Source: Massilia kyonggiensis
GTDB taxonomy: Bacteria > Pseudomonadota > Gammaproteobacteria > Burkholderiales > Burkholderiaceae_D
Assembly: GCF_024756235.1 (NCBI RefSeq)
Contig: NZ_JANUGY010000004.1
Location: 372,001-436,000 of the forward strand
Length of the DNA stretch: 64,000 nt
Reading direction: 5' to 3'
Shown: positions 50,375 through 58,746 of the stretch, one piece after another
How the letters are laid out: each line of letters opens with the position of its first letter
How positions within the stretch are numbered: the first letter of the stretch is position 1
Notes under the pieces: generated by a model
Told to the model about the DNA's origin: nothing
The model's database searches: none
The model's input: only the letters and a program-made list of their open reading frames with translations
Program-made: the position numbers and the translations under genes

Positions 50375-51448
50375 ATGAACAGAAACGACACGGTACTGGT
50401 ACTGGGCGCCAGCGGCGGCATCGGCGGCGAGACGGCACGGCAGCTGGCGCGGGCCGGCTGGCAGGTGCGGGCCATGAAACGCGGGCTGGCCGCCGCGACG
50501 GTGGATGCCGACGGCATCGCGTGGACCGCCGGCGATGCGATGGACTGCGCCGACGTGGCGCGCGCCGCGGAGGGTTGCGCCGTCATCGTCCACGCCGTGA
50601 ACCCGCCGGGCTACCGCGACTGGGACCGGCTCGTGCTGCCGATGCTGGACAACACGATCGCGGCGGCCGAGGCGAACGGCGCGCTCCTCGTCCTGCCCGG
50701 CACGGTGTACAACTACGGACCGGACGCCTTTGCGCTGATCGCCGAGGACGCGCCCCAGCACCCGGCCACGCGCAAGGGCGCGCTGCGGGTCCGCATGGAG
50801 GCGGCACTGCAGGCGTATGCGGACCGCGGTGGCCGCGCACTCATCGTCCGCGCCGGCGACTTCTTCGGTCCCCGCGCCGGCAACAACTGGTTCGCCCAAG
50901 GCCTCGTCAAGCCGGGCAAGCCGGTCGGCCGCATCGCCAACCCGGCCGCGCCCGGCGTCGGCCACCAGTGGGCCTATCTGCCGGACGTGGCCGCGGCGGT
51001 GGTCGCGCTGGTCGGGCGCCGGCACGAGCTCGAGCCGTTCGCCCGCTTCCACATGAACGGCCACTGGGACCCGGACGGCACGGCGATGTGCGCGGCCATC
51101 GCCCGCGTCGTTGCGCGGCGTGGGGGCCGCGCGGCCGTCGGCGCCTTCCCGTGGTGGCTCGTGCGGCTGGCCACGCCGTTCAACGACACCCTGCGCGAGC
51201 TGTGGGAGATGCGCTACCTGTGGCGCCAGCCCGTCCGCCTCGGCAATACCCGCCTCGTCGAGGTGCTGGGCGCGGAGCCGCACACGCCGCTGGACGTGGC
51301 CGTCGAGCGAACGCTGGACGGCCTGGGCTGCCTGCCGCCCGGAACTACGGCACGCCGAGCCGCTGACCTTTGCCATACATCCGGCACTCGGCCGCCAGCG
51401 CCAGCAGGTTCGGATCGCGCTCGCGGCTCTTCGAGATCAGCAGGCTGA
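50375..51448 (+). CDS. NAD(P)-dependent epimerase/NmrA-like oxidoreductase with unusual C-terminal extension
   Basis: Rossmann-fold protein of 357 aa in the NAD-dependent epimerase/dehydratase superfamily. N-terminal VLVLGASGGIGGETARQLARAGW binds NAD(P); typical interior pieces are LPGTVYNYGPDAF (active-site Tyr region), GRALIVRAGDFFGPRAGNN and GHQWAYLPDVAAAVVALVG. The conserved part ends near VERTLDGLGCLPPG; the last about 30 residues (ARRAADLCHTSGTRPPAPAG) lie antisense to the LysR gene and look like read-through of a lost stop. A LysR gene is divergent and probably regulates it. Substrate not evident. Confidence 0.8.
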   Translation: MNRNDTVLVLGASGGIGGETARQLARAGWQVRAMKRGLAAATVDADGIAWTAGDAMDCADVARAAEGCAVIVHAVNPPGYRDWDRLVLPMLDNTIAAAEANGALLVLPGTVYNYGPDAFALIAEDAPQHPATRKGALRVRMEAALQAYADRGGRALIVRAGDFFGPRAGNNWFAQGLVKPGKPVGRIANPAAPGVGHQWAYLPDVAAAVVALVGRRHELEPFARFHMNGHWDPDGTAMCAAIARVVARRGGRAAVGAFPWWLVRLATPFNDTLRELWEMRYLWRQPVRLGNTRLVEVLGAEPHTPLDVAVERTLDGLGCLPPGTTARRAADLCHTSGTRPPAPAGSDRARGSSRSAG

Positions 51449-52265
51449 TCGTCTGGTGCGAGGCGTACTGCGCGTCGAGCGGGATGAGCTGGATGCGGGT
51501 GCTGAATTCGGCCACGCGGCCCGGCAGCAGGCTGTAGCCCATCCCGCCGCTGACCAGGTTGATCAGCGAGAAGATGTCGGACACGCGCATGATCGTCTCC
51601 GGCGTGTAGCCGGCCTGGCGGAACGCATGGTCGAAGCTGTCCGACGTGACGAAGCCGCCGCCCAGCGTGATGAATTTTTCGCCCTCCAGGTCGCGCAGGT
51701 CGACGTGGTCGCGGCCTGCGTACGGTGAGCCCAGCGGCGCCGCCAGGTGCACCTCGTCCTCGAACAACGGGACGGCCAGCAGTTGCGCATCGTCGAGCGG
51801 CGCCTGCAGGCCGATCACGATGGCATCGAGCCGCCCCTCGTCCAGCCCCCGCAGCAATTCCTGGTTCGAGCCCAGCGTCAGGTCGATCTGCAATTCCGGC
51901 CGGCGCAGCTTGAGGCCCATGAGCAGTTGCGGGATGCAGCGCAGGGTCAGCGAATACAGCGACCCGATCTTCAGGCGGCCGCCCGCGAAGCCGGCCAGTT
52001 CGCGCACCTTGCGCACGCCCTCTTCCGTTTCGCTAACGGCGCGCTGTGCGTGCTTGGCAAACGCGTAGGCGGCCGGCAGCGGCGCGAGGCTCCTGCCCTC
52101 GCGCCGGAACAGCGGGCAACGCAATCCTTCCTCCAGCGAGTGCAGCGCGCGGTGGATACTGACCGTGCTCTGGCCCAGTTCCTCCGACACGCGCGCCAGG
52201 CTGTGCAGCCGCATGAAGGCCAGGAAGACTTCCAGTTTCTTTAAAGTAATCTCTTCGTTGATCAT
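51345..52265 (-). CDS. mdcR: LysR-type regulator of malonate decarboxylase operon (MdcR)
   Basis: LysR regulator of 306 aa. HTH: ITLKKLEVFLAFMRLHSLARVSEELGQSTVSIHRALHSLEEGLRCPLFRREGRSLAPLPAA; effector domain GGRLKIGSLYSLTLRCIPQLLMGLKLRRPELQIDLTLGSNQELLRGL. Divergent from mdcA, as MdcR is in other malonate clusters, so the product probably activates the operon in the presence of malonate. GAGGAG lies about 9 bases before the ATG (MINEEITLKKLE). Ends inside the C-terminal extension of the NmrA gene. Confidence 0.9.
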   Translation of the reverse strand: MINEEITLKKLEVFLAFMRLHSLARVSEELGQSTVSIHRALHSLEEGLRCPLFRREGRSLAPLPAAYAFAKHAQRAVSETEEGVRKVRELAGFAGGRLKIGSLYSLTLRCIPQLLMGLKLRRPELQIDLTLGSNQELLRGLDEGRLDAIVIGLQAPLDDAQLLAVPLFEDEVHLAAPLGSPYAGRDHVDLRDLEGEKFITLGGGFVTSDSFDHAFRQAGYTPETIMRVSDIFSLINLVSGGMGYSLLPGRVAEFSTRIQLIPLDAQYASHQTISLLISKSRERDPNLLALAAECRMYGKGQRLGVP

Positions 52266-52298
52266 CACGCCGCTCCTCGTGAAAGCATACTCCAACCG

Positions 52299-52313
52299 TT
52301 AACCTCAGAGTAA
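52299..52313. promoter_or_regulatory. Candidate MdcR operator
   Basis: TTAACCTCAGAGTAA has the T-N11-A form and dyad symmetry (TTA..CT-C-AG..TAA) of LysR operators, in the mdcR-mdcA gap 33 bases from the mdcR start. LysR regulators usually bind such a site between the divergent genes. Not tested. Confidence 0.4.
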
Positions 52314-52391
52314 ACATTGCACCGCCGCGTTGATTGAAGCCGCGCCGTCTCCTTTCTATGCTGGCCCTACCTTCCATACAAAGGAGACAAC

Positions 52392-54047
52392 ATGGAAAGC
52401 AACACGCCCCGCCGATGGGACACGCGGCGCCAAGAAAAGGCGCGGCGCATGGCGGCCGCGAGCCACCTGGCCGACGGCCCCGTGCTGGACAGCGCCCGCA
52501 TCGTCGACGCCCTCGAACTGCTGCTGGCCGGCGGCGACCGCGTCGTCCTCGAGGGGAACAACCAGAAACAGGCGGACTTCCTCGCCCGCGCCCTCGTGCA
52601 GGTCGACCCGGACCGGATCAACAAACTGCACATGATCATGCCCAGCGTGAGCCTGCCGGAACACCTGGACCTGTTCGAGCGCGGCATCGCCAGCAAGCTC
52701 GATTTCGCCTACGCCGGCGCGCAGAGCCTGCGCATCTCGCAATTCCTGCAGGAGGGCACGCTCACGGTGGGCGCCCTGCACACCTATATCGAGCTGTATG
52801 CGCGGCTGTACGTGGACCTGTCGCCGAACGTCGTGATGGTCGCGGGCTATATGGCCGACCGCCACGGCAACCTGTACACGGGGCCGAGCACGGAAGACAC
52901 GCCGGCGCTCGTCGAGGCGGCCGCCTTCCGCGACGGCATCGTGATCGCGCAGGTGAACGAGATCGTCGACGATCCGAAGGACCTGCCCCGCGTGGATATC
53001 CCCGGCGCGTGGATCGATTACGTGGTGAAATCGGACAAGCCGTTCTACATCGAACCGCTGTTCACACGCGACCCGCGCCTGATCAAGCCCGTGCACATCC
53101 TGATGGGGATGATGGCGATTCGCGGCGTCTACGAGCGCCACAACGTGCAGTCGCTGAACCACGGCATCGGCTTCAACACGGCCGCCATCGAACTGCTGCT
53201 GCCGACCTACGGCGAGCAGCTGGGCCTGAAGGGCAAGATCTGCCGCAACTGGACGTTGAATCCGCACCCCACGCTGATCCCGGCCATCGAGTCGGGTTGG
53301 GTGGAGAGCGTGCACTGCTTCGGCGCGGAGCTGGGCATGGAAAAGTACACGGCGGCCCGTCCGGACGTCTTCTTCATCGGCCGCGACGGCTCCATGCGCT
53401 CCAACCGCGCGTTCTGCCAGCTCGCGGGCCAGTACGCCGTCGACCTGTTCATCGGTTCCACCCTGCAGATGGATGGCCTGGGCAACTCGTCGACGGTCAC
53501 GCACGGCCGCCTGACGGGCTTCGGCGGCGCACCGAACATGGGCCACGACCCGCACGGCCGCCGCCATCCGACGCCCGCCTGGCTCGACCTCGTGGAGACG
53601 GACGATCCGCTCGCGCGCGGCAAGAAGCTCGTCGTGCAGATGGTCGAGACCTTCCAGGACGGCAGCCAGCCCACGATCGTGGAATCTCTGGACGCCGTCG
53701 AAGTGGGCAAGACATCCGGCATGCCGCTGGCCCCGGTGATGATCTACGGCGACGACGTCACGCACGTGCTCACGGAGGAAGGCATCGCTTACCTGTACAA
53801 GGCGCGCTCGCTCGAAGAGCGCAAGGCGATGCTGGCCGCGGTGGCAGGCGTCACGCCCATCGGCCTCACGCACGATCCGAAGCAGACGGCGCGCATGCGT
53901 GCCGAGGGCCTGATCGCGCTGCCGGAAGACATGGGCGTACGCCGCGCCGACGCGACCCGCTCGCTGCTGGCGGCGAAGAGCATCGCGGAGCTGGTCGACT
54001 GGTCCGGCGGCCTGTACGAGCCGCCGGCGAAATTCAGGAGCTGGTGA
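52392..54047 (+). CDS. mdcA: Malonate decarboxylase alpha subunit (acyl carrier transferase) MdcA
   Basis: Acetyl-S-ACP:malonate ACP transferase, 551 aa, cytoplasmic. It exchanges acetyl for malonyl on the carrier subunit MdcC. Strong identity signs: MPSVSLPEHLDLFERGIASKLDFAYAGAQSLRISQFL, YMADRHGNLYTGPSTEDTPALVEAAAFRDG, NHGIGFNTAAIELLLPTYGE and GMEKYTAARPDVFFIGRDGSMRSNRAFCQLAGQY. AAAGGAGA before the ATG. First gene of the operon; mdcB starts within its stop codon (TGATG). Confidence 0.96.
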   Translation: MESNTPRRWDTRRQEKARRMAAASHLADGPVLDSARIVDALELLLAGGDRVVLEGNNQKQADFLARALVQVDPDRINKLHMIMPSVSLPEHLDLFERGIASKLDFAYAGAQSLRISQFLQEGTLTVGALHTYIELYARLYVDLSPNVVMVAGYMADRHGNLYTGPSTEDTPALVEAAAFRDGIVIAQVNEIVDDPKDLPRVDIPGAWIDYVVKSDKPFYIEPLFTRDPRLIKPVHILMGMMAIRGVYERHNVQSLNHGIGFNTAAIELLLPTYGEQLGLKGKICRNWTLNPHPTLIPAIESGWVESVHCFGAELGMEKYTAARPDVFFIGRDGSMRSNRAFCQLAGQYAVDLFIGSTLQMDGLGNSSTVTHGRLTGFGGAPNMGHDPHGRRHPTPAWLDLVETDDPLARGKKLVVQMVETFQDGSQPTIVESLDAVEVGKTSGMPLAPVMIYGDDVTHVLTEEGIAYLYKARSLEERKAMLAAVAGVTPIGLTHDPKQTARMRAEGLIALPEDMGVRRADATRSLLAAKSIAELVDWSGGLYEPPAKFRSW

Positions 54048-54913
54048 TGACGGCGCGCGATCCTGTCCTCATCCCCGCCGATGCCGCGCCCGACCTGGCA
54101 TTGCGACTGGCCGACCACGCCGTCGCGGCGCTGGTCGACGAAGCGATGCTGACGCCGAAGCCCGGCCTCGTCGACCTGCGCGGCGCCGGCGCGCACCGCG
54201 ACCTGTCGTGGCCCCTGATGTGCGCCTCGGCCTGCGCGTTGCGGCCCGCGTTCGGCCAGATGGCGTTGGCGGGCCTCCTCATCGCGGACGACGACGCGCT
54301 GCTGCGCCGGCGCATCGGCGCCATCGGCCGCGACGGCGAAGCGGCGATGATGCTGGCTTCCCGGGGCGTCAACACGCACCGCGGTGCGATCTGGGCGCTA
54401 GGCCTGCTCGTCACGGCCGCCGCCGCATCGATGGAACGCGACGCCTGCACCATCGCGGCCCGCGCCGGCCGGCTGGCGCGCATGGCCGACCCGGGCGCGC
54501 CGGCAACCACAGGCCACAAGGGCGAGCGCGCGTGCATCGAGCATGGCGTGGGCGGCGCCCGCGGCCAGGCCCGCGCCGGCTTCCCGCACGTGATCGAGCA
54601 TGCGCTGCCGATGCTGACACTGTCCCGCACCCGCGGCGACGCCGAGCACCACGCCCGCGTAAACGCCCTGCTGGCCGTGATGGCGACGCTGGACGACACC
54701 TGCCTGCTCGCGCGCGGCGGCCGCAAGGCGCTGGATGTGGCGCAGGACGGTGCGCGCCGCGTTCTCGCCTGCGGGGGCATCGCCACGCCGAACGGACGGC
54801 GCGCATTCGACGTGCTGGAAGCCCGGATGCGCCGCCTGCACGTCTCGCCCGGCGGCGCCGCCGACCTGCTTGCGGCCGCGCTGCTGCTGGACCGAATCGA
54901 ACGAGGAGAATAA
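54047..54913 (+). CDS. mdcB: Triphosphoribosyl-dephospho-CoA synthase MdcB
   Basis: Enzyme of 288 aa that makes 2'-(5''-triphosphoribosyl)-3'-dephospho-CoA from ATP and dephospho-CoA, the precursor of the MdcC prosthetic group (CitG family). Motifs: ALVDEAMLTPKPGLVDLRGAGAHRDLSW near the N-terminus (KPGLVD signature), VNTHRGAIWALGLL, TTGHKGERACIEHGVGGARGQA and DDTCLLARGG. Overlap of one base with mdcA supports coupling. Confidence 0.94.
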   Translation: MTARDPVLIPADAAPDLALRLADHAVAALVDEAMLTPKPGLVDLRGAGAHRDLSWPLMCASACALRPAFGQMALAGLLIADDDALLRRRIGAIGRDGEAAMMLASRGVNTHRGAIWALGLLVTAAAASMERDACTIAARAGRLARMADPGAPATTGHKGERACIEHGVGGARGQARAGFPHVIEHALPMLTLSRTRGDAEHHARVNALLAVMATLDDTCLLARGGRKALDVAQDGARRVLACGGIATPNGRRAFDVLEARMRRLHVSPGGAADLLAAALLLDRIERGE

Positions 54914-54915
54914 GA

Positions 54916-55227
54916 ATGGAGAGACTGGAATACGAATTCGCCGCCGGGCAGCCGGCGCTTGGACGCACCGTCAGCGGCGTCGTCAGCTCCGGCGACCTGG
55001 AAGTGCTGCTGGAGCCCGCAACCGCCGGCAGCACGCTGGTTGCCGTACAGACGTCCGTCGACGGCTACGGCGCCACGTGGAAGGCGCTGCTGGAGCGCGT
55101 GTTCGGCGCCGGCGACCTGCCGGCCGCGCGCATCGAGATCAACGACAACGGCGCCACGCCGGGCGTCGTGCGCATGCGCATCGAGCAGGCCTATGAACAG
55201 GCGGCGAACAACGGAGGCACGCCATGA
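54916..55227 (+). CDS. mdcC: Malonate decarboxylase acyl carrier protein (delta subunit) MdcC
   Basis: Small acyl carrier protein of 103 aa bearing the phosphoribosyl-dephospho-CoA thiol. Ser25 within VVSSGDLEVLLEP is the expected attachment residue, in the position known for the Klebsiella protein. Remaining pieces: VDGYGATWKALLERVFG and ARIEINDNGATPGVVRMRIEQAYE. GAGGAGAA ribosome site; overlaps mdcD by four bases. Confidence 0.95.
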   Translation: MERLEYEFAAGQPALGRTVSGVVSSGDLEVLLEPATAGSTLVAVQTSVDGYGATWKALLERVFGAGDLPAARIEINDNGATPGVVRMRIEQAYEQAANNGGTP

Positions 55228-56072
55228 ATATCGAACACCTGTTGAGGCGCGACAGCTTCATCGAACGGGGCGCCCGCAGCCGCGCGCAGGCGCTGCTCGA
55301 CCCGGGCACCTTCCGCGAACTGGCCGGCCCGTTCGCACGCCTGCATTCGCCCTGGCTCGCCATGCAGAACCTCGTGACGCAGGCGGACGACGGCGTCGTC
55401 GTGGCCAAGGGCCGGCTGGACGGCCAGCCCACCGTCGTGCTGGCGATCGAAGGCGCGTTCCAGGGCGGCAGCATGGGCGAGATCGGCGCCGCCAAGATCG
55501 CCGGCGCGCTGGAACTGGCGCTGCGCGACAACGAACGGGGCGTACCGATGCGGGCCGTCATCGTGTTCGAGACGGGCGGCGTGCGCCTGCAGGAAGCGAA
55601 CCTGGGCCTGGCCGGTATCGCCGAGATCCAGTCCGCCATCGTCGCGCTGCGCCGGCATCGCCCCGTGATCGGCATCAGCGCGGGCACGGTGGGCTGCTAC
55701 GGCGGCATGTCGATCGCGGCCGGGCTGTGCTCGTACTTCGTCATGACCCGCGAGGCGCGCCTTGGCCTCAACGGCCCGCAGGTGATCGAGCAGGAAGCGG
55801 GCGTCGCGGAATTCGATGCACGCCAGCGCGCGCTGATCTGGGGCCTGACGGGCGGCGAACAGCGCACCGCGACGCACCTCGCCGACGCCTGCGTGGACGA
55901 CGACACTGCCGCCGTGCGCGCGAGCGTGATCGGCTTCTTCGCCCGCGGCCTGCCGCCGGTACACCGCAGCGACCGCGCGGCCGACTTCCTCGCCTGTCTC
56001 GAACGCGTCGACACGGACCGGCAGGCCACGGCGCAGGACGTCCGTGACCTCTATGCGAAAGGACTGGAATGA
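55224..56072 (+). CDS. mdcD: Malonyl-S-ACP decarboxylase beta subunit MdcD
   Basis: Decarboxylase subunit of 282 aa, carboxyltransferase (crotonase-like) fold. Seen: IERGARSRAQALLDPGTFRELAGPF, AIEGAFQGGSMGEIGAAKIAGALELAL, VIVFETGGVRLQEANLGLAGIAEIQSAI, ISAGTVGCYGGMSIAAGLCSYFVMTREARLGLNGPQVIEQEAG. With MdcE it removes CO2 from malonyl-S-MdcC, regenerating acetyl-S-MdcC. Coupled to neighbours by four-base overlaps on both sides. Confidence 0.96.
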   Translation: MNIEHLLRRDSFIERGARSRAQALLDPGTFRELAGPFARLHSPWLAMQNLVTQADDGVVVAKGRLDGQPTVVLAIEGAFQGGSMGEIGAAKIAGALELALRDNERGVPMRAVIVFETGGVRLQEANLGLAGIAEIQSAIVALRRHRPVIGISAGTVGCYGGMSIAAGLCSYFVMTREARLGLNGPQVIEQEAGVAEFDARQRALIWGLTGGEQRTATHLADACVDDDTAAVRASVIGFFARGLPPVHRSDRAADFLACLERVDTDRQATAQDVRDLYAKGLE

Positions 56073-56890
56073 TGGACACGAACCACACCTCGCGCGGCGC
56101 CATGTGGCTGCGCCTGCTCACGGGCGGCGCCCACCCCGTCCACGACTGGACCACCGTGCACGCCTGCGACGCCATCCTGGCCGGCAGGCCGGCACGCTAC
56201 ATCGCCGTCGTGCCCGACCCGGACAACACGTTCCCGCGCGCCCGCAACGGCGAAGTGGGCCTCGTGGAAGGCTGGCGTCTCGCCCAAGCCGTACGCGAAG
56301 CGATCGACCTTGACCGGGACTCTTCGGAGAAGCGCGCTATCGTGGCCGTCATCGACGTGCCGAGCCAGGCCTACGGCCGGCGCGAGGAAGCGTACGGCAT
56401 CCACCAGGCGCTGGCCGGCGCGGTGGCCGCGTATGCGGACGCCCGCCAGGCCGGGCACCCCGTCATCGGGCTGATCGTCGGCCTCGCGATGTCCGGCGCG
56501 TTCCTCGCGCACGGCTACCAGGCCAACCGCCTCATCGCGCTGGACGACCCGGCCGTGGCCGTGCACGCGATGGGCAAGGCATCCGCCGCGCGCGTCACGC
56601 TGCGCTCCGTCGAGGCACTGGAAAAGCTCGCGGCCAGCGTGCCGCCGATGGCGTATGACATCAGGAGCTTCGCGTCGCTCGGCATCCTGCACGAGGTGCT
56701 GCAACTGACGAACCTCGCGCTGCCGGACGAGCAGGACATCGCACTCGTGCACGGCGCACTGGAGGCCGCGCTGGCAGACATCCTCGAGGATCCGCGCCGC
56801 GACCTCTCTTGCCGCCTGCGTGGCGAACACCGGGGCGCCTCGCGCAGGGTGCGCGAGCTGCTCGCAACGGAATGGGAGGCCGCCGACTAG
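56069..56890 (+). CDS. mdcE: Malonyl-S-ACP decarboxylase gamma subunit MdcE
   Basis: Second decarboxylase subunit, 273 aa, paralogous fold to MdcD. Seen: MWLRLLTGGAHPVHDWTTVHACDAILAGRPARYIAVVPDPDNTFPRARNGEVGLVEGW, IVAVIDVPSQAYGRREEAYGIHQAL, IVGLAMSGAFLAHGYQANRLIAL (oxyanion region), MGKASAARVT. Two adjacent ATGs (MMDTN); the first overlaps the mdcD stop. Followed by 77 bases with two hairpins before madL. Confidence 0.96.
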   Translation: MMDTNHTSRGAMWLRLLTGGAHPVHDWTTVHACDAILAGRPARYIAVVPDPDNTFPRARNGEVGLVEGWRLAQAVREAIDLDRDSSEKRAIVAVIDVPSQAYGRREEAYGIHQALAGAVAAYADARQAGHPVIGLIVGLAMSGAFLAHGYQANRLIALDDPAVAVHAMGKASAARVTLRSVEALEKLAASVPPMAYDIRSFASLGILHEVLQLTNLALPDEQDIALVHGALEAALADILEDPRRDLSCRLRGEHRGASRRVRELLATEWEAAD

Positions 56891-56905
56891 ATCCTTCAGC
56901 AACAC

Positions 56906-56935
56906 CCGGCCGCCAACAACAATACCTACGGCCGG
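56906..56935 (+). repeat. GC-rich stem-loop between mdcE and madL
   Basis: CCGGCCG (56906-56912) and CGGCCGG (56929-56935) form a seven-pair stem with a 16-base loop, followed after about six bases by CTTTTTC. It may act as a transcript-processing or attenuation site between enzyme and transport genes. Confidence 0.4.
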
Positions 56936-56940
56936 TCCAC

Positions 56941-56956
56941 CTTTTTCTGGAAAAAG
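56941..56956 (+). repeat. Second hairpin abutting the madL ribosome site
   Basis: CTTTTTC-TG-GAAAAAG is a perfect inverted repeat that runs into the madL Shine-Dalgarno AGAGGAG. In RNA a six-pair stem with a four-base loop is possible and could affect madL translation. Confidence 0.35.
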
Positions 56957-56967
56957 AGGAGACACAC

Positions 56968-57375
56968 ATGATTATCTACGGAACCGCATTGCTGGCCATC
57001 TGCCATCTGCTCGGCATCTTCCTGGGCGACCTGCTCGGGGCGCTGCTGGGTGCCAAGACCAACGTCGGCGGGGTGGGCATCGCCATGATCCTGCTGATCT
57101 GCGCCCGCCTGTGGCTGCACCGGCGCGGGCTGATGCCGGCGCAGACCGAAATGGGCGTCGGCTTCTGGGGCGCCATGTACATCCCGGTCGTCGTCGCGAT
57201 GGCCGCCCAGCAGAACGTCGTGTCCGCCCTCCGGGGCGGCCCCGTCGCCCTGCTCGCCGCCTTTGCCACGGTCCTCGTGTGCGCGGTCTGCGTCTCGCTG
57301 ATCAACCGCGGCGAACGCCCGGTCCCCGACGTCGACGCCGACGCCGAGGCCCGCGTCGCCACCCAACGCGCCTGA
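56968..57375 (+). CDS. madL: Malonate transporter subunit MadL
   Basis: Small inner membrane protein of 135 aa with about four spans: MIIYGTALLAICHLLGIFLGDLLGALLGAKTNVGGVGIAMILLICARLWLHRRG and MGVGFWGAMYIPVVVAMAAQQNVVSALRGG are the signature segments of MadL. With MadM it imports malonate in symport with sodium ions. Ribosome site AGAGGAG six bases before the ATG. It sits between mdcE and mdcG, an order unlike Klebsiella, where the transporter is MdcF, and unlike Pseudomonas, where LM come last. Confidence 0.95.
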   Translation: MIIYGTALLAICHLLGIFLGDLLGALLGAKTNVGGVGIAMILLICARLWLHRRGLMPAQTEMGVGFWGAMYIPVVVAMAAQQNVVSALRGGPVALLAAFATVLVCAVCVSLINRGERPVPDVDADAEARVATQRA

Positions 57376-57386
57376 CGGAGGCCACC

Positions 57387-58151
57387 ATGCTCGAACTCCT
57401 GGAAAAAACCGCGAAACACAACGGCCTCGTACTGGCCTTCGCCCTCGTGGGCCTCGTGATGATCGTGTCGATGCAGCTGTCGCGCCGCCTGACGTTCGGC
57501 CGGGTGCACGGCTCCGCCATCGCCATCCTCATCGGCCTCGGCCTCGCCTACTGGGGCGGCATCCAGACCGGCGGCCAGAAAGGCCTCGCGGACGTCACGC
57601 TGTTCGCCGGCGTCGGCCTGATGGGCGGCGCCATGCTGCGCGACTTCGCCATCGTCGCCACCGCCTTCGAGGTGCAGGTCACGGAAGCGAGAAAGGCGGG
57701 CCTCGTGGGCGCCGTCGCCCTGATGCTCGGCACCGTGCTGCCGTTCATCGTGGGCGCCAGCGTCGCGTGGGGCTTCGGCTACCGCGACGCCGTCAGCATC
57801 ACGACCATCGGCGCCGGTGCCGTCACGTACATCGTCGGCCCCGTGACGGGCGCCGCGATCGGGGCCAGCTCGGAGATCATGGCGCTGTCGATCGCGACCG
57901 GCCTCGTGAAGGCGATCATGGTCATGGTCGGCACGCCGATGGCGGCGCGCTTCCTGCGCCTGTCCACGCCGCGCTCGGCGATGGTGTTCGGCGGGCTGGC
58001 CGGCACCGTCAGCGGCGTGTCGGCGGGCCTCGCCGCCACCGACCGCAAGCTGGTGCCGTACGGGGCCCTCGTCGCGACGTTCCACACGGGCCTCGGCTGC
58101 CTCCTCGGCCCGTCGCTGCTGTTCTTCGCGACCCGCTCGCTGGTGGGCTGA
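57387..58151 (+). CDS. madM: Malonate transporter subunit MadM
   Basis: Integral membrane protein of 254 aa with about eight to nine spans. Recognised from MLELLEKTAKHNGLVLAFALVGLVMIVSMQLSRRLTFGRVHGSAIAILIGL and GLADVTLFAGVGLMGGAMLRDFAIVATAFEVQVTEARKAGLVG, also MSLS-like inner pieces and ATDRKLVPYGALVATFHTGLGCLLGPSLLFF. Forms the pore with MadL. GGAG nine bases before ATG; 11 bases after madL stop. Confidence 0.95.
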   Translation: MLELLEKTAKHNGLVLAFALVGLVMIVSMQLSRRLTFGRVHGSAIAILIGLGLAYWGGIQTGGQKGLADVTLFAGVGLMGGAMLRDFAIVATAFEVQVTEARKAGLVGAVALMLGTVLPFIVGASVAWGFGYRDAVSITTIGAGAVTYIVGPVTGAAIGASSEIMALSIATGLVKAIMVMVGTPMAARFLRLSTPRSAMVFGGLAGTVSGVSAGLAATDRKLVPYGALVATFHTGLGCLLGPSLLFFATRSLVG

Positions 58152-58152
58152 C

Positions 58153-58746
58153 ATGGCCCCGCACGACCTGCTGTTCGTCCACCGGCCGGACGCATTCGCG
58201 TGCGACGGCACGCGGCCGGACTGGCTGGATCCCGCCGCGCCGCTGGTCGTGCGGCGGGAGGCGACGGCACCGGGCATCGTCCCGGCCGGGGCGCGCGGGT
58301 TGCAACGCAACGAGCGGTGCAAAGGCTACGTCGCGTCGAGCGCCGTGGCTGCCGTCGTCACGCCGCGCAAGCTGGCGGCACGCGCACACGCCGCGGACGG
58401 GGACCTGCCCTGCATCGCCGCCCTGCGCGCGCTGGCGCCACGGCTGGACGCGCTCGACGTCGACTGGGGCCCGGCCGGCGGCACCGGCTACTGGCTCGCC
58501 TGCGGCCTGCCCGTGCTGCGCGCGACGAGCGACCTCGACCTGCTCGTGCGCCTGCCGCGCAAGCCCGCGCCTGCGCTCGTCGCCGCATTGTGCACGCTGC
58601 AGGACGGCCAACCGTGCCGCATCGACATCCAGGTCGACACGGGCGCGGGCGGATTCGCCCTCGCCGAATATGTTCGCGGCGGCCGCGTGCTGCTGAAGAC
58701 TAGCGACGGACCGCGTCTCGTCGCCGATCCCTGGGAGGCCGCATGA
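58153..58746 (+). CDS. mdcG: Phosphoribosyl-dephospho-CoA transferase MdcG
   Basis: Holo-ACP synthase of 197 aa: transfers the 2'-(5''-phosphoribosyl)-3'-dephospho-CoA group from the MdcB product onto MdcC, releasing pyrophosphate. Nucleotidyltransferase-type motif ATSDLDLLVRLP (Asp residues bind Mg2+) and GGTGYWLACGLPVLRATSD just before it. N-terminus MAPHDLLFVHRPDAFA. Starts one base after madM stop and overlaps mdcH by four bases. Confidence 0.93.
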   Translation: MAPHDLLFVHRPDAFACDGTRPDWLDPAAPLVVRREATAPGIVPAGARGLQRNERCKGYVASSAVAAVVTPRKLAARAHAADGDLPCIAALRALAPRLDALDVDWGPAGGTGYWLACGLPVLRATSDLDLLVRLPRKPAPALVAALCTLQDGQPCRIDIQVDTGAGGFALAEYVRGGRVLLKTSDGPRLVADPWEAA

